Assembly (NCBI GenBank): GCA_947467345.1
Contig: CANIHD010000010.1
Location: forward strand, 42,996 to 106,995
DNA length: 64,000 nucleotides
DNA from: Alphaproteobacteria bacterium
GTDB taxonomy: Bacteria > Pseudomonadota > Alphaproteobacteria > Micropepsales > Micropepsaceae
Direction of reading: 5' to 3'
Positions 7,298-16,237 of the stretch are shown piece by piece; position 1 is the stretch's first letter, and the number at the start of each line of letters is the position of its first letter. Below the pieces are notes generated by a model that saw nothing but the letters and a program-made list of their open reading frames with translations, made no database searches and was not told the DNA's origin. Both the position numbers and the translations under genes were made by a program.

Positions 7298-8629
7298 CTA
7301 GCGCGCCGGCGTGGCTTCCGCTGCTTGCACAGGGAGCGGCGTGACGATGCCATTCAGCCGATCCAGCGCGTAAGACAGCTGGAAATCGTCGACCGTCTGG
7401 CCTGCAACAGGCCGGATCACCGGCATGCTGGTGTCGCGCTGCGCGCCTTCCGCATCGAGATGTCCGCTGAGGCTCGCTTCCGTCCGCAGCACGAATTGAT
7501 TGCGTGCCGCGTCCTGTGCCGCCGTCAAATTCGACACCGCGATATCTGGCGCAATACCGGTCGCCTGAATGGAGCGTCCCGAAGGCGTGTAGTAGCGCGC
7601 CGTGGTGAGCCAGAGCGCGCCGCCAGTGCCGCCGCCAAACGGGATGACGTTTTGTACGGAGCCTTTGCCGAACGAGGTCACGCCGATGATGGTGGCGCGT
7701 TTGTGGTCCTGCAATGCGCCGGCCACGATTTCCGACGCCGAAGCTGAGCCTTCGTTGATCAGAACGACAACCGGCTTGCCTTCGGTGGTGTCGCCCGGTT
7801 TGGCATTGTAGCGCTGCGTGTCTTGCGCGCGGCGGCCGCGAATGGAAACGACTTCGCCGCCGGGCAGGAATTCGTCGGATACGGCAATGGCCTGATCCAG
7901 AAGCCCGCCGGGATCGTTTCTAAGATCGACGATATAGCCTTTGATTCCGGTGCCGATCTGGCGCTTCAACGTGCGCAGCGCATTGGCAACGTCCTGCGCC
8001 GTGCGTTCGTTCATGAAGGTGGCGATGCGCAGATAACCGACGTCGCCCTTGCGTTCGAATTTCACGCTGGATGTTTTGATCACCATGCGCGTCATGGTCA
8101 GATCGAAGGGCGCATTTTCGCCCTTGCGCATCATCGTCAGCGTCACTTTGGAATCCGTAGGGCCGCGCATTTTTTCAACCGCTTCGTTGAAGGGCACACC
8201 CTCAACGCTGGTCCCGTCGATCGCCACGATCAGATCGCCGCTTTGAATGCCGGCGCGCTGTGCCGGCGTGTCGTCGATCGGCGTGACGACTTTGACGAAG
8301 CCGCCTTCGGCGCTCACTTCAAGGCCGAGACCACCATATTCACCGCGTGTTTCTTCCTGCGATTCCTGAAATTCGTCGGGCCCGAGATAGCGCGAATGCG
8401 GATCGAGGGACGTGACCATTCCGTTGATCGCCGCGCTTACCAACTCGTCGTCCTCGACTTCGCGCACATAATTTGCGCGCACGCGTTCGAACGCGTCGCC
8501 GAGAAGATCGAGTTGCTGATAGGCCGTGACCAGGTTTGGTGCGCCCGCGCCTTGCGCGGTCGAAAACAGCGCCGCAGCGCCGACAAAACCAACCGACATA
8601 TACAATGCGGGAAGCAAATACCGCTTCAT
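7298..8629 (-). CDS. S41 family carboxyl-terminal processing peptidase (copy 1)
   Basis: A periplasmic CtpA-type serine protease of 443 residues. It has an N-terminal signal or anchor (LLPALYMSVGFVGAAALFST), a PDZ domain (GGLGLEVSAEGGFVKVVTPI to LIVAIDGTSVEGVPF), and the catalytic domain with GSASASEIVAGALQDHKRAT (nucleophile serine) followed by SFGKGSVQ (general-base lysine). The ATG at 8629 is chosen because it opens directly on a signal-like sequence; the longer frame to 8695 adds 22 unrelated residues. It is a close paralog of the gene at 8879. It differs in the region after the lysine (VIPFGGGTGGALW) and in the C-terminal tail. Neighbours suggest a role in processing or removing cell-wall enzymes. 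Confidence 0.92.
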   Translation of the reverse strand: MKRYLLPALYMSVGFVGAAALFSTAQGAGAPNLVTAYQQLDLLGDAFERVRANYVREVEDDELVSAAINGMVTSLDPHSRYLGPDEFQESQEETRGEYGGLGLEVSAEGGFVKVVTPIDDTPAQRAGIQSGDLIVAIDGTSVEGVPFNEAVEKMRGPTDSKVTLTMMRKGENAPFDLTMTRMVIKTSSVKFERKGDVGYLRIATFMNERTAQDVANALRTLKRQIGTGIKGYIVDLRNDPGGLLDQAIAVSDEFLPGGEVVSIRGRRAQDTQRYNAKPGDTTEGKPVVVLINEGSASASEIVAGALQDHKRATIIGVTSFGKGSVQNVIPFGGGTGGALWLTTARYYTPSGRSIQATGIAPDIAVSNLTAAQDAARNQFVLRTEASLSGHLDAEGAQRDTSMPVIRPVAGQTVDDFQLSYALDRLNGIVTPLPVQAAEATPAR

Positions 8630-8878
8630 ACGGGAAATCTCTCTTGCGCGAACGATCTCGAAATTAGCCCTCAATCTAGGGCATTTCAGGGCCAAGGAGT
8701 GTCCCGAACCTGCAACAAGGTTAGAAACTTAGACAGGTCGGTTTTCAGGAACCCGTTTCCCCGCAGTAGTGGGGGAGTTAAGGGCAGCAAATGCAAGGGC
8801 CGGCCTGCTGTCGCAAACCAGCCCCTGTTTTCAAGACCTTAGGTACTCAAAACCCAATATCCGTTCTGCAATCCAGCC

Positions 8879-10207
8879 TCAGTTCTGCGACACCGGTGCG
8901 GTCGGCTGCGGCTGTGCCACCACGATTTTTCCATGCAGGCGGTCGATGGCGAATTGCAGCTGGAAGTCGTCATAGGTTTTTCCGGCTTCCGGACGGACTG
9001 TCGGCAGCTTGGTGTTGCGCTGCGCGCCTTCGGCTTCCAAATGGCCGGGCAGAACCGCTTCGCTGCGCACCGCGAATTGATCGCGGGTCGCCTGTTCCTG
9101 CTGGGTCAAATTCGACACCGCGACGTCCGGCGTAATACCGGTCGCCTGAATGGTGCGTCCCGACGGCGTGTAATAACGCGCCGTGGTCAGACGCAGCGCG
9201 CCGCCTTGCTGTCCGCCCAGCGGAATGATGGTCTGCACCGAGCCTTTGCCGAACGAGGTCTCGCCGACAATGGTCGCGCGCTTATGATCTTGCAGCGCGC
9301 CGGCCACGATTTCCGAAGCCGAAGCGGAGCCTTCGTTGATCAGCACAATGATCGGCTTGCCGTCGGTGATGTCACCCGGCCGTGCATTGTAACGCTGCGT
9401 GTCTTGCGCCCTGCGGCCGCGGGTCGAAACGACTTCGCCGCCGGTCAGGAAATAATCCGACACCGCGATGGATTGATCCAGAAGCCCGCCGGGATTCTGG
9501 CGCAAATCCAGCACATAGCCTTTCAGCCCGCCGCCGATTTGACGCTTCAGAGTACGCACGGCGTTGTTCACGCCTTCCGCGGTCCGCTCGCTGAATGAGC
9601 TGATGCGGATATAGCCGATATCGCCTTTGGCTTCGAACTTCACGCTCTGCACGCGGATAACGGCACGCGTCAGCGTCAATTCGAACGGCGTTTTTTCGCC
9701 TTTGCGCAGGACAGTGAGGGTGACCTTCGATCTCTCGGCGCCGCGCATTTTTTCCACCGCGTCATTCAGTGGCAGGCCTTGAATGGAAATTCCGTTGATA
9801 GCGGAAATGAAGTCGCCGCTCTGAATCCCTGCACGTTGCGCCGGCGTATCGTCGATCGGCGAAACTACTTTCACGAGTCCGTCTTCGGCGGTTACCTCAA
9901 TGCCGAGGCCGCCAAATTCGCCGCGCGTTTGGGTCTGCATGTCCTCGAAATCTTTCGGGTCCATGTAGCTGGAATGCGGATCGAGCGATGTCACCATGCC
10001 GTTGATGGCGGCGTTCACCAGCTCTGAGTCTTCGACTTCGCGCACATAATTGGCGCGTACGCGTTCAAACGCGTCGCCGAACAGATCGAGCTGCCGATAG
10101 GCAGAGATTGCGTTCGGCGCATTCGCACCTTGCGCTGTCGAAAGCGCGAGCGCGCCGGCAAATCCGATGGCGATGCCCACACCCGCAAACGCGAAGCGAT
10201 TCAACAT
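8879..10207 (-). CDS. S41 family carboxyl-terminal processing peptidase (copy 2)
   Basis: This 442-residue paralog of the neighbouring peptidase has an N-terminal signal anchor (FAFAGVGIAIGFAGALALST), the shared ISAYRQLDLFGDAFERVRAN region, a PDZ domain around GGLGIEVTAEDGLVKVVSPI, and the catalytic pair in GSASASEIVAGALQDHKRAT and TSFGKGSVQ. It starts one base after the stop of envC, so the two are likely translated in sequence. As the copy joined to envC it is the likelier ortholog of the alphaproteobacterial CtpA found in the gpmI-envC-ctpA arrangement. The C-terminus is rich in Gln and Pro. Copy 1 lies 249 bases downstream, a tandem duplication. Confidence 0.93.
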   Translation of the reverse strand: MLNRFAFAGVGIAIGFAGALALSTAQGANAPNAISAYRQLDLFGDAFERVRANYVREVEDSELVNAAINGMVTSLDPHSSYMDPKDFEDMQTQTRGEFGGLGIEVTAEDGLVKVVSPIDDTPAQRAGIQSGDFISAINGISIQGLPLNDAVEKMRGAERSKVTLTVLRKGEKTPFELTLTRAVIRVQSVKFEAKGDIGYIRISSFSERTAEGVNNAVRTLKRQIGGGLKGYVLDLRQNPGGLLDQSIAVSDYFLTGGEVVSTRGRRAQDTQRYNARPGDITDGKPIIVLINEGSASASEIVAGALQDHKRATIVGETSFGKGSVQTIIPLGGQQGGALRLTTARYYTPSGRTIQATGITPDVAVSNLTQQEQATRDQFAVRSEAVLPGHLEAEGAQRNTKLPTVRPEAGKTYDDFQLQFAIDRLHGKIVVAQPQPTAPVSQN

Positions 10208-10208
10208 T

Positions 10209-11402
10209 TCATCTCGCCTTTCTCAACGCGGCGCTCATCCAAGGCGCCGGGTCTATTCTTACGCCATTCCGCCTCAATTCGAGGTAGAGACGCGCATTGG
10301 TACCGGCGGGAAGAACCCCGACTGGCTCACCGGCAAGCACCAGATCACCGCTCTTCGCATCGATGCGATCAAGGCCTGCCAACAACAGATGGTAACCGCC
10401 GCTGATTTCCAATAGCAAGACATGCCCAAATTTTTGGTAGAGGCCCGCGAAGATAACTTCGCTGTCACCTGGGGCCACCGCCTGGGCGCCGCCGGCGCTC
10501 TCGAACCACAGCCCCAACGGCCCGGAAATTCCTGGCGTTCTTCCAAATCCGGCAGGGTCCCCCGGCTGCGAAACGCCCACTACGGGTGGTAAAAGGGAAC
10601 CTGGCCTTAACGCTGTATTGCGCGCGGTGCTGGGTGTGACGACCACCATCGCAGAGTCGGGATCGTCCTGCTGACGCAAGGACGAGATGCGGTCGATTAA
10701 GGATTTTAAATCTTCGGTCTGTCGCGCCGCGTCTTCGGTGACGGCGCGTAAAGCCGCCAGCTTCACCTCGGTTTCGCCGACCTCGCGTGTGCGGGTCGCG
10801 AGAAGTTCCGCAAGTTCATCGCGGGCAGTGGTAAGTGCCACCGCTTGCGCGCGCGCCTCGTTGTTTTTGGTTTGGACGGCCGCGCGCGCCGCCGACAATT
10901 GCTTCAATCGATCCGCGAGCGCTTTGGCCTGCTCGTAAACGGGCGGCAGCATGGCACCCATGATCATGGTTCCCCGCGCCGCAGCCAGGGAATCGCCCGG
11001 GCGAAGCGTCAGCGCCGGCGGGCGGTCCGAATCCAGGCGCTGCAACACGGCCAGAAGCTTAGCCACCTTGTCGCGATCTTCCGCGAATTTCCGCGAGAGG
11101 TCGGTTTCGGTGACGCGCAACTCCGCAAGTTCCGCCGCGGTAGAAGCCTGGGCCTCTTCCAGCTCTTGCACCCGTGCGGCATTGGCGACGAGCTTTTGCT
11201 GCAGCGATTGCGCGTCAGAGGCCAGGCGGTCGCGCACGACCTGGGTTTCGTTTTCCGTTGCACGCTGTTCGTCGAGTGCGCGGCGTGCCTCGCTGTAACG
11301 TTCGGCTAACGCGGCGCCCGGTGCGGCGGCCCGGGCTTGTGACAACGCAAAGGATGCGGCCACGGCCACCAAGACGGCGGCGAGGGCGCGCGCACTTCTC
11401 AT
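10209..11402 (-). CDS. EnvC-like murein hydrolase activator (LytM/M23 domain)
   Basis: The 397-residue protein starts with a signal peptide (ALAAVLVAVAASFALSQARA), has long coiled coils from about residue 35 to 245 rich in Ala, Glu and Arg, and ends in an M23/LytM fold seen in GLWFESAGGAQAVAPGDSEV, FAGLYQKFGHVLLLEISGGY and HLLLAGLDRIDAKSG, followed by LYLELRRNGVRIDPAPW. The zinc ligands of active LytM peptidases are not conserved, as in EnvC, which activates amidases rather than cutting the wall itself. Its start overlaps the gpmI stop by four bases. With the S41 peptidase behind it, it forms an envelope-remodelling operon. Confidence 0.9.
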   Translation of the reverse strand: MRSARALAAVLVAVAASFALSQARAAAPGAALAERYSEARRALDEQRATENETQVVRDRLASDAQSLQQKLVANAARVQELEEAQASTAAELAELRVTETDLSRKFAEDRDKVAKLLAVLQRLDSDRPPALTLRPGDSLAAARGTMIMGAMLPPVYEQAKALADRLKQLSAARAAVQTKNNEARAQAVALTTARDELAELLATRTREVGETEVKLAALRAVTEDAARQTEDLKSLIDRISSLRQQDDPDSAMVVVTPSTARNTALRPGSLLPPVVGVSQPGDPAGFGRTPGISGPLGLWFESAGGAQAVAPGDSEVIFAGLYQKFGHVLLLEISGGYHLLLAGLDRIDAKSGDLVLAGEPVGVLPAGTNARLYLELRRNGVRIDPAPWMSAALRKAR

Positions 11403-12985
11403 GCGGGGCTCTTCACGTCTTCGACAACCAAGGTCTGCCCTGTCATCTGCGGCGGCTTGGCGATGCCGACAAGGTCAAGAAGAGTCGGCGCCACATCCGC
11501 CAACCTGCCGTTGCGCAGTTCCACCCGCCCGCCGGTAATGCCGGTGTTGATGGCGATGATCGGAACATCCACCAGCGTGTGCGCGGTGTGCGGCTCGCCG
11601 GTTTCGGGATCGCGCATCTGTTCCACATTGCCGTGGTCGGCAGTGAGCAGCATCACGCCGCCGGCCTTTTCGATAGCCGCGCGCAAGCGTCCCAAACACA
11701 GATCAATCGTTTCCACCGCCGAGATCGCCGCGGACATGATGCCGGTGTGTCCGACCATGTCCGGATTGGCGTAGTTGCAGATGATCAGATCGTAGGTGCC
11801 GCTAAGAATCGCCTCCACCAATTTGTCGGTGAGTTCGGGCGCGCTCATCTCGGGCTGCAGATCGTAGGTCGCGACCTGCGGGCTCGGCACCAGAATGCGG
11901 TCCTCGCCCGGAAACACCGTTTCGCGTCCGCCATTCATGAAGAAGGTGACGTGCGCGTATTTCTCAGTCTCCGCGATGCGAAGTTGTTTCAGCCCGCGCT
12001 CGGCGAATACCTGGCCTATCGTTTCGGTCACGTCCTGCGGCGGAAACAAAGCCGACATGAGCGGCTTCAGCTTGGCGGAATATTCCGTTAGGCCGGTGGC
12101 GCGAATAAAGCGCGGCGCCTTCGTGCGCGCAAAACCGTCGAACGCCGGATCGAGCAGCGCCGCTAAGATTTCGCGCGCCCGGTCGGGGCGAAAATTTCCG
12201 AACAACAGCGCGTCGCCGTCAGCGGCGCCGGCGTAATCGTCAATCACGCATGGCAGCATGAATTCGTCGGTGGTTCCGGCTTCGTAAGACGCCGCGATGG
12301 CGGCTTTCGCGTTCGGGAATCGCGCGCCCGTGGCGCCAGCAATCGCGAGATAGGCTTTTTCAACACGGTCCCAGCGTTTGTCGCGGTCCATCGCATAATA
12401 GCGGCCCGAAACGGTGGCGATGCGAACGCCCTTCAGACCCGCAATATCGGCGAGGAATAATTCGACAAAACCTTGTGCGCTTTTCGGCGGCGTATCGCGT
12501 CCGTCGAGAAAAGCGTGGATTTCCACGCGCAAGCCTTCGGCGGCCAGGCCTTTTGCCAGCGCCGCGATATGAGCTTGGTGCGAATGCACGCCGCCGGGTG
12601 AAATCAAACCCATCAAATGCACCCGACCCGTCGAAGCCTTCGCCGCTTCCACTAGCGCGCGAAAACTCGGCATCCGGGTCAGCGACCCATCGGCCACGGC
12701 ATCGTCAATGCGGGGGAGATCCTGCATCACCAGGCGGCCGGCACCGATATTGGTGTGCCCCACTTCGGAATTGCCCATCTGTCCTTCAGGCAGGCCGACG
12801 GCGCGCCCGGAGGTTTTCAACTGGGCGTGCGGGCAATCCTGCAGCATCCGATTGAAGTTGGGCAGCTTCGCCGCCGCGATGGCGTTGTCGGCTTTTTCCG
12901 CGCGCAGGCCCCAGCCGTCCAAAATGCAAAGCAGCGCCGGGCGCGGACGGGGATTGGTGCGGGATGACGCGGCGGACATGAGCAA
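11399..12985 (-). CDS. gpmI: 2,3-bisphosphoglycerate-independent phosphoglycerate mutase
   Basis: GpmI interconverts 3- and 2-phosphoglycerate in glycolysis and gluconeogenesis with two manganese ions. The 528-residue length and the motifs fit: LLCILDGWGL (metal-binding aspartate) near residue 18-27, GLPEGQMGNSEVGHTNIGAG with the catalytic serine near 64-83, DGRDTPPKSA near 155, TVSGRYYAMDRDKRW near 190, and TADHGNVEQM near 450 with the metal ligands. ATG codons at 12985 and 12979 are both possible starts. The downstream envC-like gene overlaps by four bases, an arrangement common in alphaproteobacteria. Confidence 0.96.
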   Translation of the reverse strand: MLMSAASSRTNPRPRPALLCILDGWGLRAEKADNAIAAAKLPNFNRMLQDCPHAQLKTSGRAVGLPEGQMGNSEVGHTNIGAGRLVMQDLPRIDDAVADGSLTRMPSFRALVEAAKASTGRVHLMGLISPGGVHSHQAHIAALAKGLAAEGLRVEIHAFLDGRDTPPKSAQGFVELFLADIAGLKGVRIATVSGRYYAMDRDKRWDRVEKAYLAIAGATGARFPNAKAAIAASYEAGTTDEFMLPCVIDDYAGAADGDALLFGNFRPDRAREILAALLDPAFDGFARTKAPRFIRATGLTEYSAKLKPLMSALFPPQDVTETIGQVFAERGLKQLRIAETEKYAHVTFFMNGGRETVFPGEDRILVPSPQVATYDLQPEMSAPELTDKLVEAILSGTYDLIICNYANPDMVGHTGIMSAAISAVETIDLCLGRLRAAIEKAGGVMLLTADHGNVEQMRDPETGEPHTAHTLVDVPIIAINTGITGGRVELRNGRLADVAPTLLDLVGIAKPPQMTGQTLVVEDVKSPA

Positions 12986-13060
12986 CCTGCCAAAGATTCG
13001 AATATGCCCAAAAGATAGGGAGCGGGACGGGGCCTGTCCACGCGCGGACGGACGGAGCGT

Positions 13061-13492
13061 TTATAGGTCGTAATCGAACATGGTGGCGGCGGAGGCATCG
13101 CCGCCAGTCGCGATGTAGAAATTGATGGCGTTGCTGTCGCGCCCCTCGGCCAAAACCCACATCTCGCTGGCGCCGCGTGCGCGCCCAAGTTCCTTGAGGA
13201 ACTCAAGCATGGCACGGCCTACGCCTTTGCGCCGTTGGGCGCGATGGACGTCTATGGAGTTGATGAAAATCTCAGCACGCGCGTCGTCGATGCGGGCGAG
13301 AAGATGCGCCGTTGCGCGGCCGACAATGCGGCCCTCAAGGCGAGCGACGATCAGGAAATTATTGGGGTCGGCAAGAAACGCCGAAATGTTCTCAAGAGTG
13401 CCGTGCAGATCTGAGAATGCTGCGTTGAGCGTTGCAAGTTCCGCCGCGCCTACCGATGTAATCCGCTCCACGGTGAATGTGGAGGCGGTCAC
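13061..13492 (-). CDS. GNAT family N-acetyltransferase, AAC(3)-I-like
   Basis: The 143-residue protein carries the acetyl-CoA binding motif RRKGVGRAMLEFLKELGRA (about 86-104) preceded by the beta strand AEIFINSIDV. Its layout, with LADPNNFLIVARLEGRIVGR in the middle and a tail ending MFDYDL, resembles aminoglycoside 3-N-acetyltransferases of type I and their uncharacterised relatives (for example the EIYIYDLAV...RRQGI...HFDID pattern). The substrate cannot be told from the sequence. The start overlaps the lpdA stop by four bases, so it is translated with the 2-oxoglutarate dehydrogenase genes, which is unusual company for such an enzyme. Confidence 0.8.
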   Translation of the reverse strand: MTASTFTVERITSVGAAELATLNAAFSDLHGTLENISAFLADPNNFLIVARLEGRIVGRATAHLLARIDDARAEIFINSIDVHRAQRRKGVGRAMLEFLKELGRARGASEMWVLAEGRDSNAINFYIATGGDASAATMFDYDL

Positions 13493-14892
13493 ATCTGCAT
13501 GGTCCAGCCGTCAACGCCCATCGCGGCCTGGCGGATGGCTTCCGTCAGTGTCGGATGTGGATGGCTGGTGCGGGCAATGTCTTCGGAGGAGGCCGAGAAC
13601 TCGAGGGCCAACGCCGCTTCGCCGATCATATTGCCGACATCCGGGCCAACCATATGCACGCCAAGAACGCGGTCGGTCTTGGCGTCAGCGAGAATTTTCA
13701 CGAAGCCTTCGGTGGTCAAATTCGATTTCGCGCGCGCATTGGCGGTGAAGGGGAATTTCCCGACCTTGTAGGCAATGCCGGCGGCTTTGAGTTCGTCCTC
13801 GGTTTTGCCCACGCTCGCCACTTCCGGATAGGTGTAGATCACCGAGGGAATGGCGTCGTAATTCACATGCCCGGAACGGCCGGCCAGAATTTCGGCCATG
13901 GCCACCGCCTCGTCTTCGGCCTTGTGCGCAAGCATGGCGCCTTCGCGCACATCGCCGATGGCGTAGATGCCGCTGACATTGGTGGCAAAATGCGCATCCG
14001 TGGCGACGCGCCCGCGCGTATCGCGCTTCACGCCGACAGCGTCGAGGCCGAGGCCGTCGGTGAAGGCGCGCCGGCCAATGGCGACAAGAATGACATCGGC
14101 TTCCAGCGTTTCGCGCGTGTCGCCGGCCGCAGGTTCAATCGCAACCGCATAGGCGCCCTTCTTTTTCTCAACGCCGACAACTTTGGAACCGAGCTTGAAC
14201 GCAAAGCCCTGCCGCTCCAATAGGCGCTGGAATTGTTTCGCCACTTCGGAATCCACGCCCGGGACGATGCGATCGACAAATTCGACCACCTGCACTGCGG
14301 AGCCCAAACGGCGCCACACCGACCCCAGTTCGAGGCCAATCACGCCGGCGCCGACAATCAGAAGCCGCTTCGGAACCTCGGCGAGCGAAAGCGCACCGGT
14401 CGAAGAGACGATGGTTTTTTCATCGATGGTCACGCCGGGCAGTGGGGCGACATCGGAACCGGTGGCGATCACGATGCTCTTGGCAGTCAATTCGCGCGTG
14501 CCGTCTTTGGTTGTGACGCGCACTTTGCCGGGTGCGGTGATCTCGCCGGCGCCGACAATGCCTTCGACCTTGTTCTTCTTGAACAGAAACGCGATGCCCT
14601 TGGTCAGCTCGTCGACGGTCTTTTCCTTGTGCGCCATCATCGCTTTCATATCGATGCTGACATTCGACGCTATGATGCCGACCTTGGAAAATTGGTGCTG
14701 CGCGTGATCGAAAAGTTCGGTCGTGTGCAGCAGAGCCTTGGACGGGATGCAGCCAATATTGAGACAGGTGCCGCCGAAAACGCCGCGCTTGTCGATGCAC
14801 GCGACCTTCAAGCCCAGCTGTCCGGCGCGGATGGCGCAATTATAGCCGCCGGGTCCGCCCCCGATGACGATCACATCGAAATTGTCAGCCAT
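13489..14892 (-). CDS. lpdA: Dihydrolipoyl dehydrogenase (E3)
   Basis: E3 reoxidises the dihydrolipoamide of the E2 subunit with NAD. The 467 residues have the FAD motif GGGPGGYNCAIRAGQLGLKV (about 11-30), the redox pair in GGTCLNIGCIPSKALLH (about 39-55), the NAD-binding GAGVIGLELGSVWRRLGS and the C-terminal HPHPTLTEA with the catalytic histidine-glutamate pair. It follows sucB in the same orientation by about 50 bases, so it most likely serves the 2-oxoglutarate dehydrogenase complex. The CDS ends within the start of the acetyltransferase gene. Confidence 0.97.
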   Translation of the reverse strand: MADNFDVIVIGGGPGGYNCAIRAGQLGLKVACIDKRGVFGGTCLNIGCIPSKALLHTTELFDHAQHQFSKVGIIASNVSIDMKAMMAHKEKTVDELTKGIAFLFKKNKVEGIVGAGEITAPGKVRVTTKDGTRELTAKSIVIATGSDVAPLPGVTIDEKTIVSSTGALSLAEVPKRLLIVGAGVIGLELGSVWRRLGSAVQVVEFVDRIVPGVDSEVAKQFQRLLERQGFAFKLGSKVVGVEKKKGAYAVAIEPAAGDTRETLEADVILVAIGRRAFTDGLGLDAVGVKRDTRGRVATDAHFATNVSGIYAIGDVREGAMLAHKAEDEAVAMAEILAGRSGHVNYDAIPSVIYTYPEVASVGKTEDELKAAGIAYKVGKFPFTANARAKSNLTTEGFVKILADAKTDRVLGVHMVGPDVGNMIGEAALALEFSASSEDIARTSHPHPTLTEAIRQAAMGVDGWTMQM

Positions 14893-14944
14893 GGCTCAGT
14901 TCCCGGAAGGCGTGCGGCCTTCGTATGCGTAGAGATAAGAGGGG

Positions 14945-16165
14945 TTACAGGTCCAGCAGAAGACGCTGCGGATCTTCCAGCGCATCTTTCACGCGCACCA
15001 GGAAGGTGACCGCTTCACGGCCGTCGACGATGCGGTGATCATAGGTCAGCGCCAGATACATCATCGGCCGGATTTCGATCTTGTCGCCGATCGCTACAGG
15101 ACGGTTCTGGATTTTGTGCATGCCAAGAATGCCCGATTGCGGCGTGTTGAGGATCGGCGTCGACATCAGAGAGCCGAACACGCCGCCGTTCGAAATCGTG
15201 AACGTGCCGCCGATCATCTCTTCCAGCTTCAATTTGTTGTCGCGCGCGCGCAGGCCGAAATCATTGATGGAGGATTCGACCTCAGCGATGGAAAGCCGGT
15301 CGGCATCGCGCACCACCGGCACGACAAGGCCGCGCTCAGTCGAAACCGCCACGCCCATGTCGTAGTAATTTTTGTAGACCATATCGTCGCCGTCGATTTC
15401 GGCGTTCACCGATGGAATTTCCTTCAGCGCCGCGACGCAGGCTTTGACGAAGAATCCCATGAAGCCGAGCTTCACATGATGCTTCTTCTCGAAAATATCC
15501 TTGTACGCGTTGCGCGCCGCCATGACTTTGGACATGTCGACTTCGTTGAACGTCGTCAGCTGCGCGGCAATCTCTTGGCTTTCTTTCAGGCGGAGCGCGA
15601 TGGTTTTGCGCAGGCGCGACATCGGCACGCGCTCTTCGCGTTCGGCGCGTGAACGCGGGCCTGTACTGCGCGGCGCCGCTGGCGTGGCCTGTTTGGTGCG
15701 CGCTTCGAGAGCGGCCAGCGCATCGCCTTTGGTCACTTGGCCATGCTTGCCGCTGCCGGAAATGCCCGACGTGTCGAGCTTCTCTTCCTCGGCGATGCGC
15801 CGCACGGATGGCGGGAGGGGCGGTGGTGTCGCCGTCTTGGTTTCGGCTTTGGGCGCTTCGACTTTCGCGGGAGCCTTCACGGGCTCGGCGGCCTTAGCGG
15901 CAGGCTTGGCGCCTTTCGCGGCGCCGGCGCCTTCGGTGATGCTGCCAAGCATCCCGCCCACTTTCACGGTCTGGCCTTGCTGCACCAGAATTTCGTCGAG
16001 CACGCCTGCGGCCGGAGCCGGCACTTCGACGCTCACCTTGTCGGTTTCAAGTTCGACCAGCGGCTCGTCCTGGGCGACAACGTCGCCCTGTTTCTTGAGC
16101 CAACGACCCACGGTCGCTTCGGTCACGGATTCGCCCAGCGTGGGCACTTTGATTTCTGCGGTCAT
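14945..16165 (-). CDS. sucB: Dihydrolipoyllysine succinyltransferase, E2 of 2-oxoglutarate dehydrogenase
   Basis: E2 carries the succinyl group from E1 to CoA. Counting from the ATG at 16165, the 406-residue protein has an N-terminal lipoyl domain with the lysine in [17 protein letters not shown] (about 38-54), an Ala/Pro/Lys-rich linker, an E3-binding domain near [20 protein letters not shown], a second linker, and a C-terminal catalytic domain with [20 protein letters not shown] and the acyltransferase histidine in [13 protein letters not shown]. The upstream frame to 16198 adds 11 residues without family similarity. It follows sucA by 73 bases. Confidence 0.96.
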   Translation of the reverse strand: MTAEIKVPTLGESVTEATVGRWLKKQGDVVAQDEPLVELETDKVSVEVPAPAAGVLDEILVQQGQTVKVGGMLGSITEGAGAAKGAKPAAKAAEPVKAPAKVEAPKAETKTATPPPLPPSVRRIAEEEKLDTSGISGSGKHGQVTKGDALAALEARTKQATPAAPRSTGPRSRAEREERVPMSRLRKTIALRLKESQEIAAQLTTFNEVDMSKVMAARNAYKDIFEKKHHVKLGFMGFFVKACVAALKEIPSVNAEIDGDDMVYKNYYDMGVAVSTERGLVVPVVRDADRLSIAEVESSINDFGLRARDNKLKLEEMIGGTFTISNGGVFGSLMSTPILNTPQSGILGMHKIQNRPVAIGDKIEIRPMMYLALTYDHRIVDGREAVTFLVRVKDALEDPQRLLLDL

Positions 16166-16237
16166 CACGGCCTCTCGGCGCTCTTGGAATTCGAACACCG
16201 CACCCCGAGCGTATCGAAGGGTGCGGCGCGTTGCGGT

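Noticed and set aside
7823..8842. 339-codon plus-strand open frame
   Set aside because: It mirrors the S41 peptidase on the minus strand and has no plausible product or start signal.
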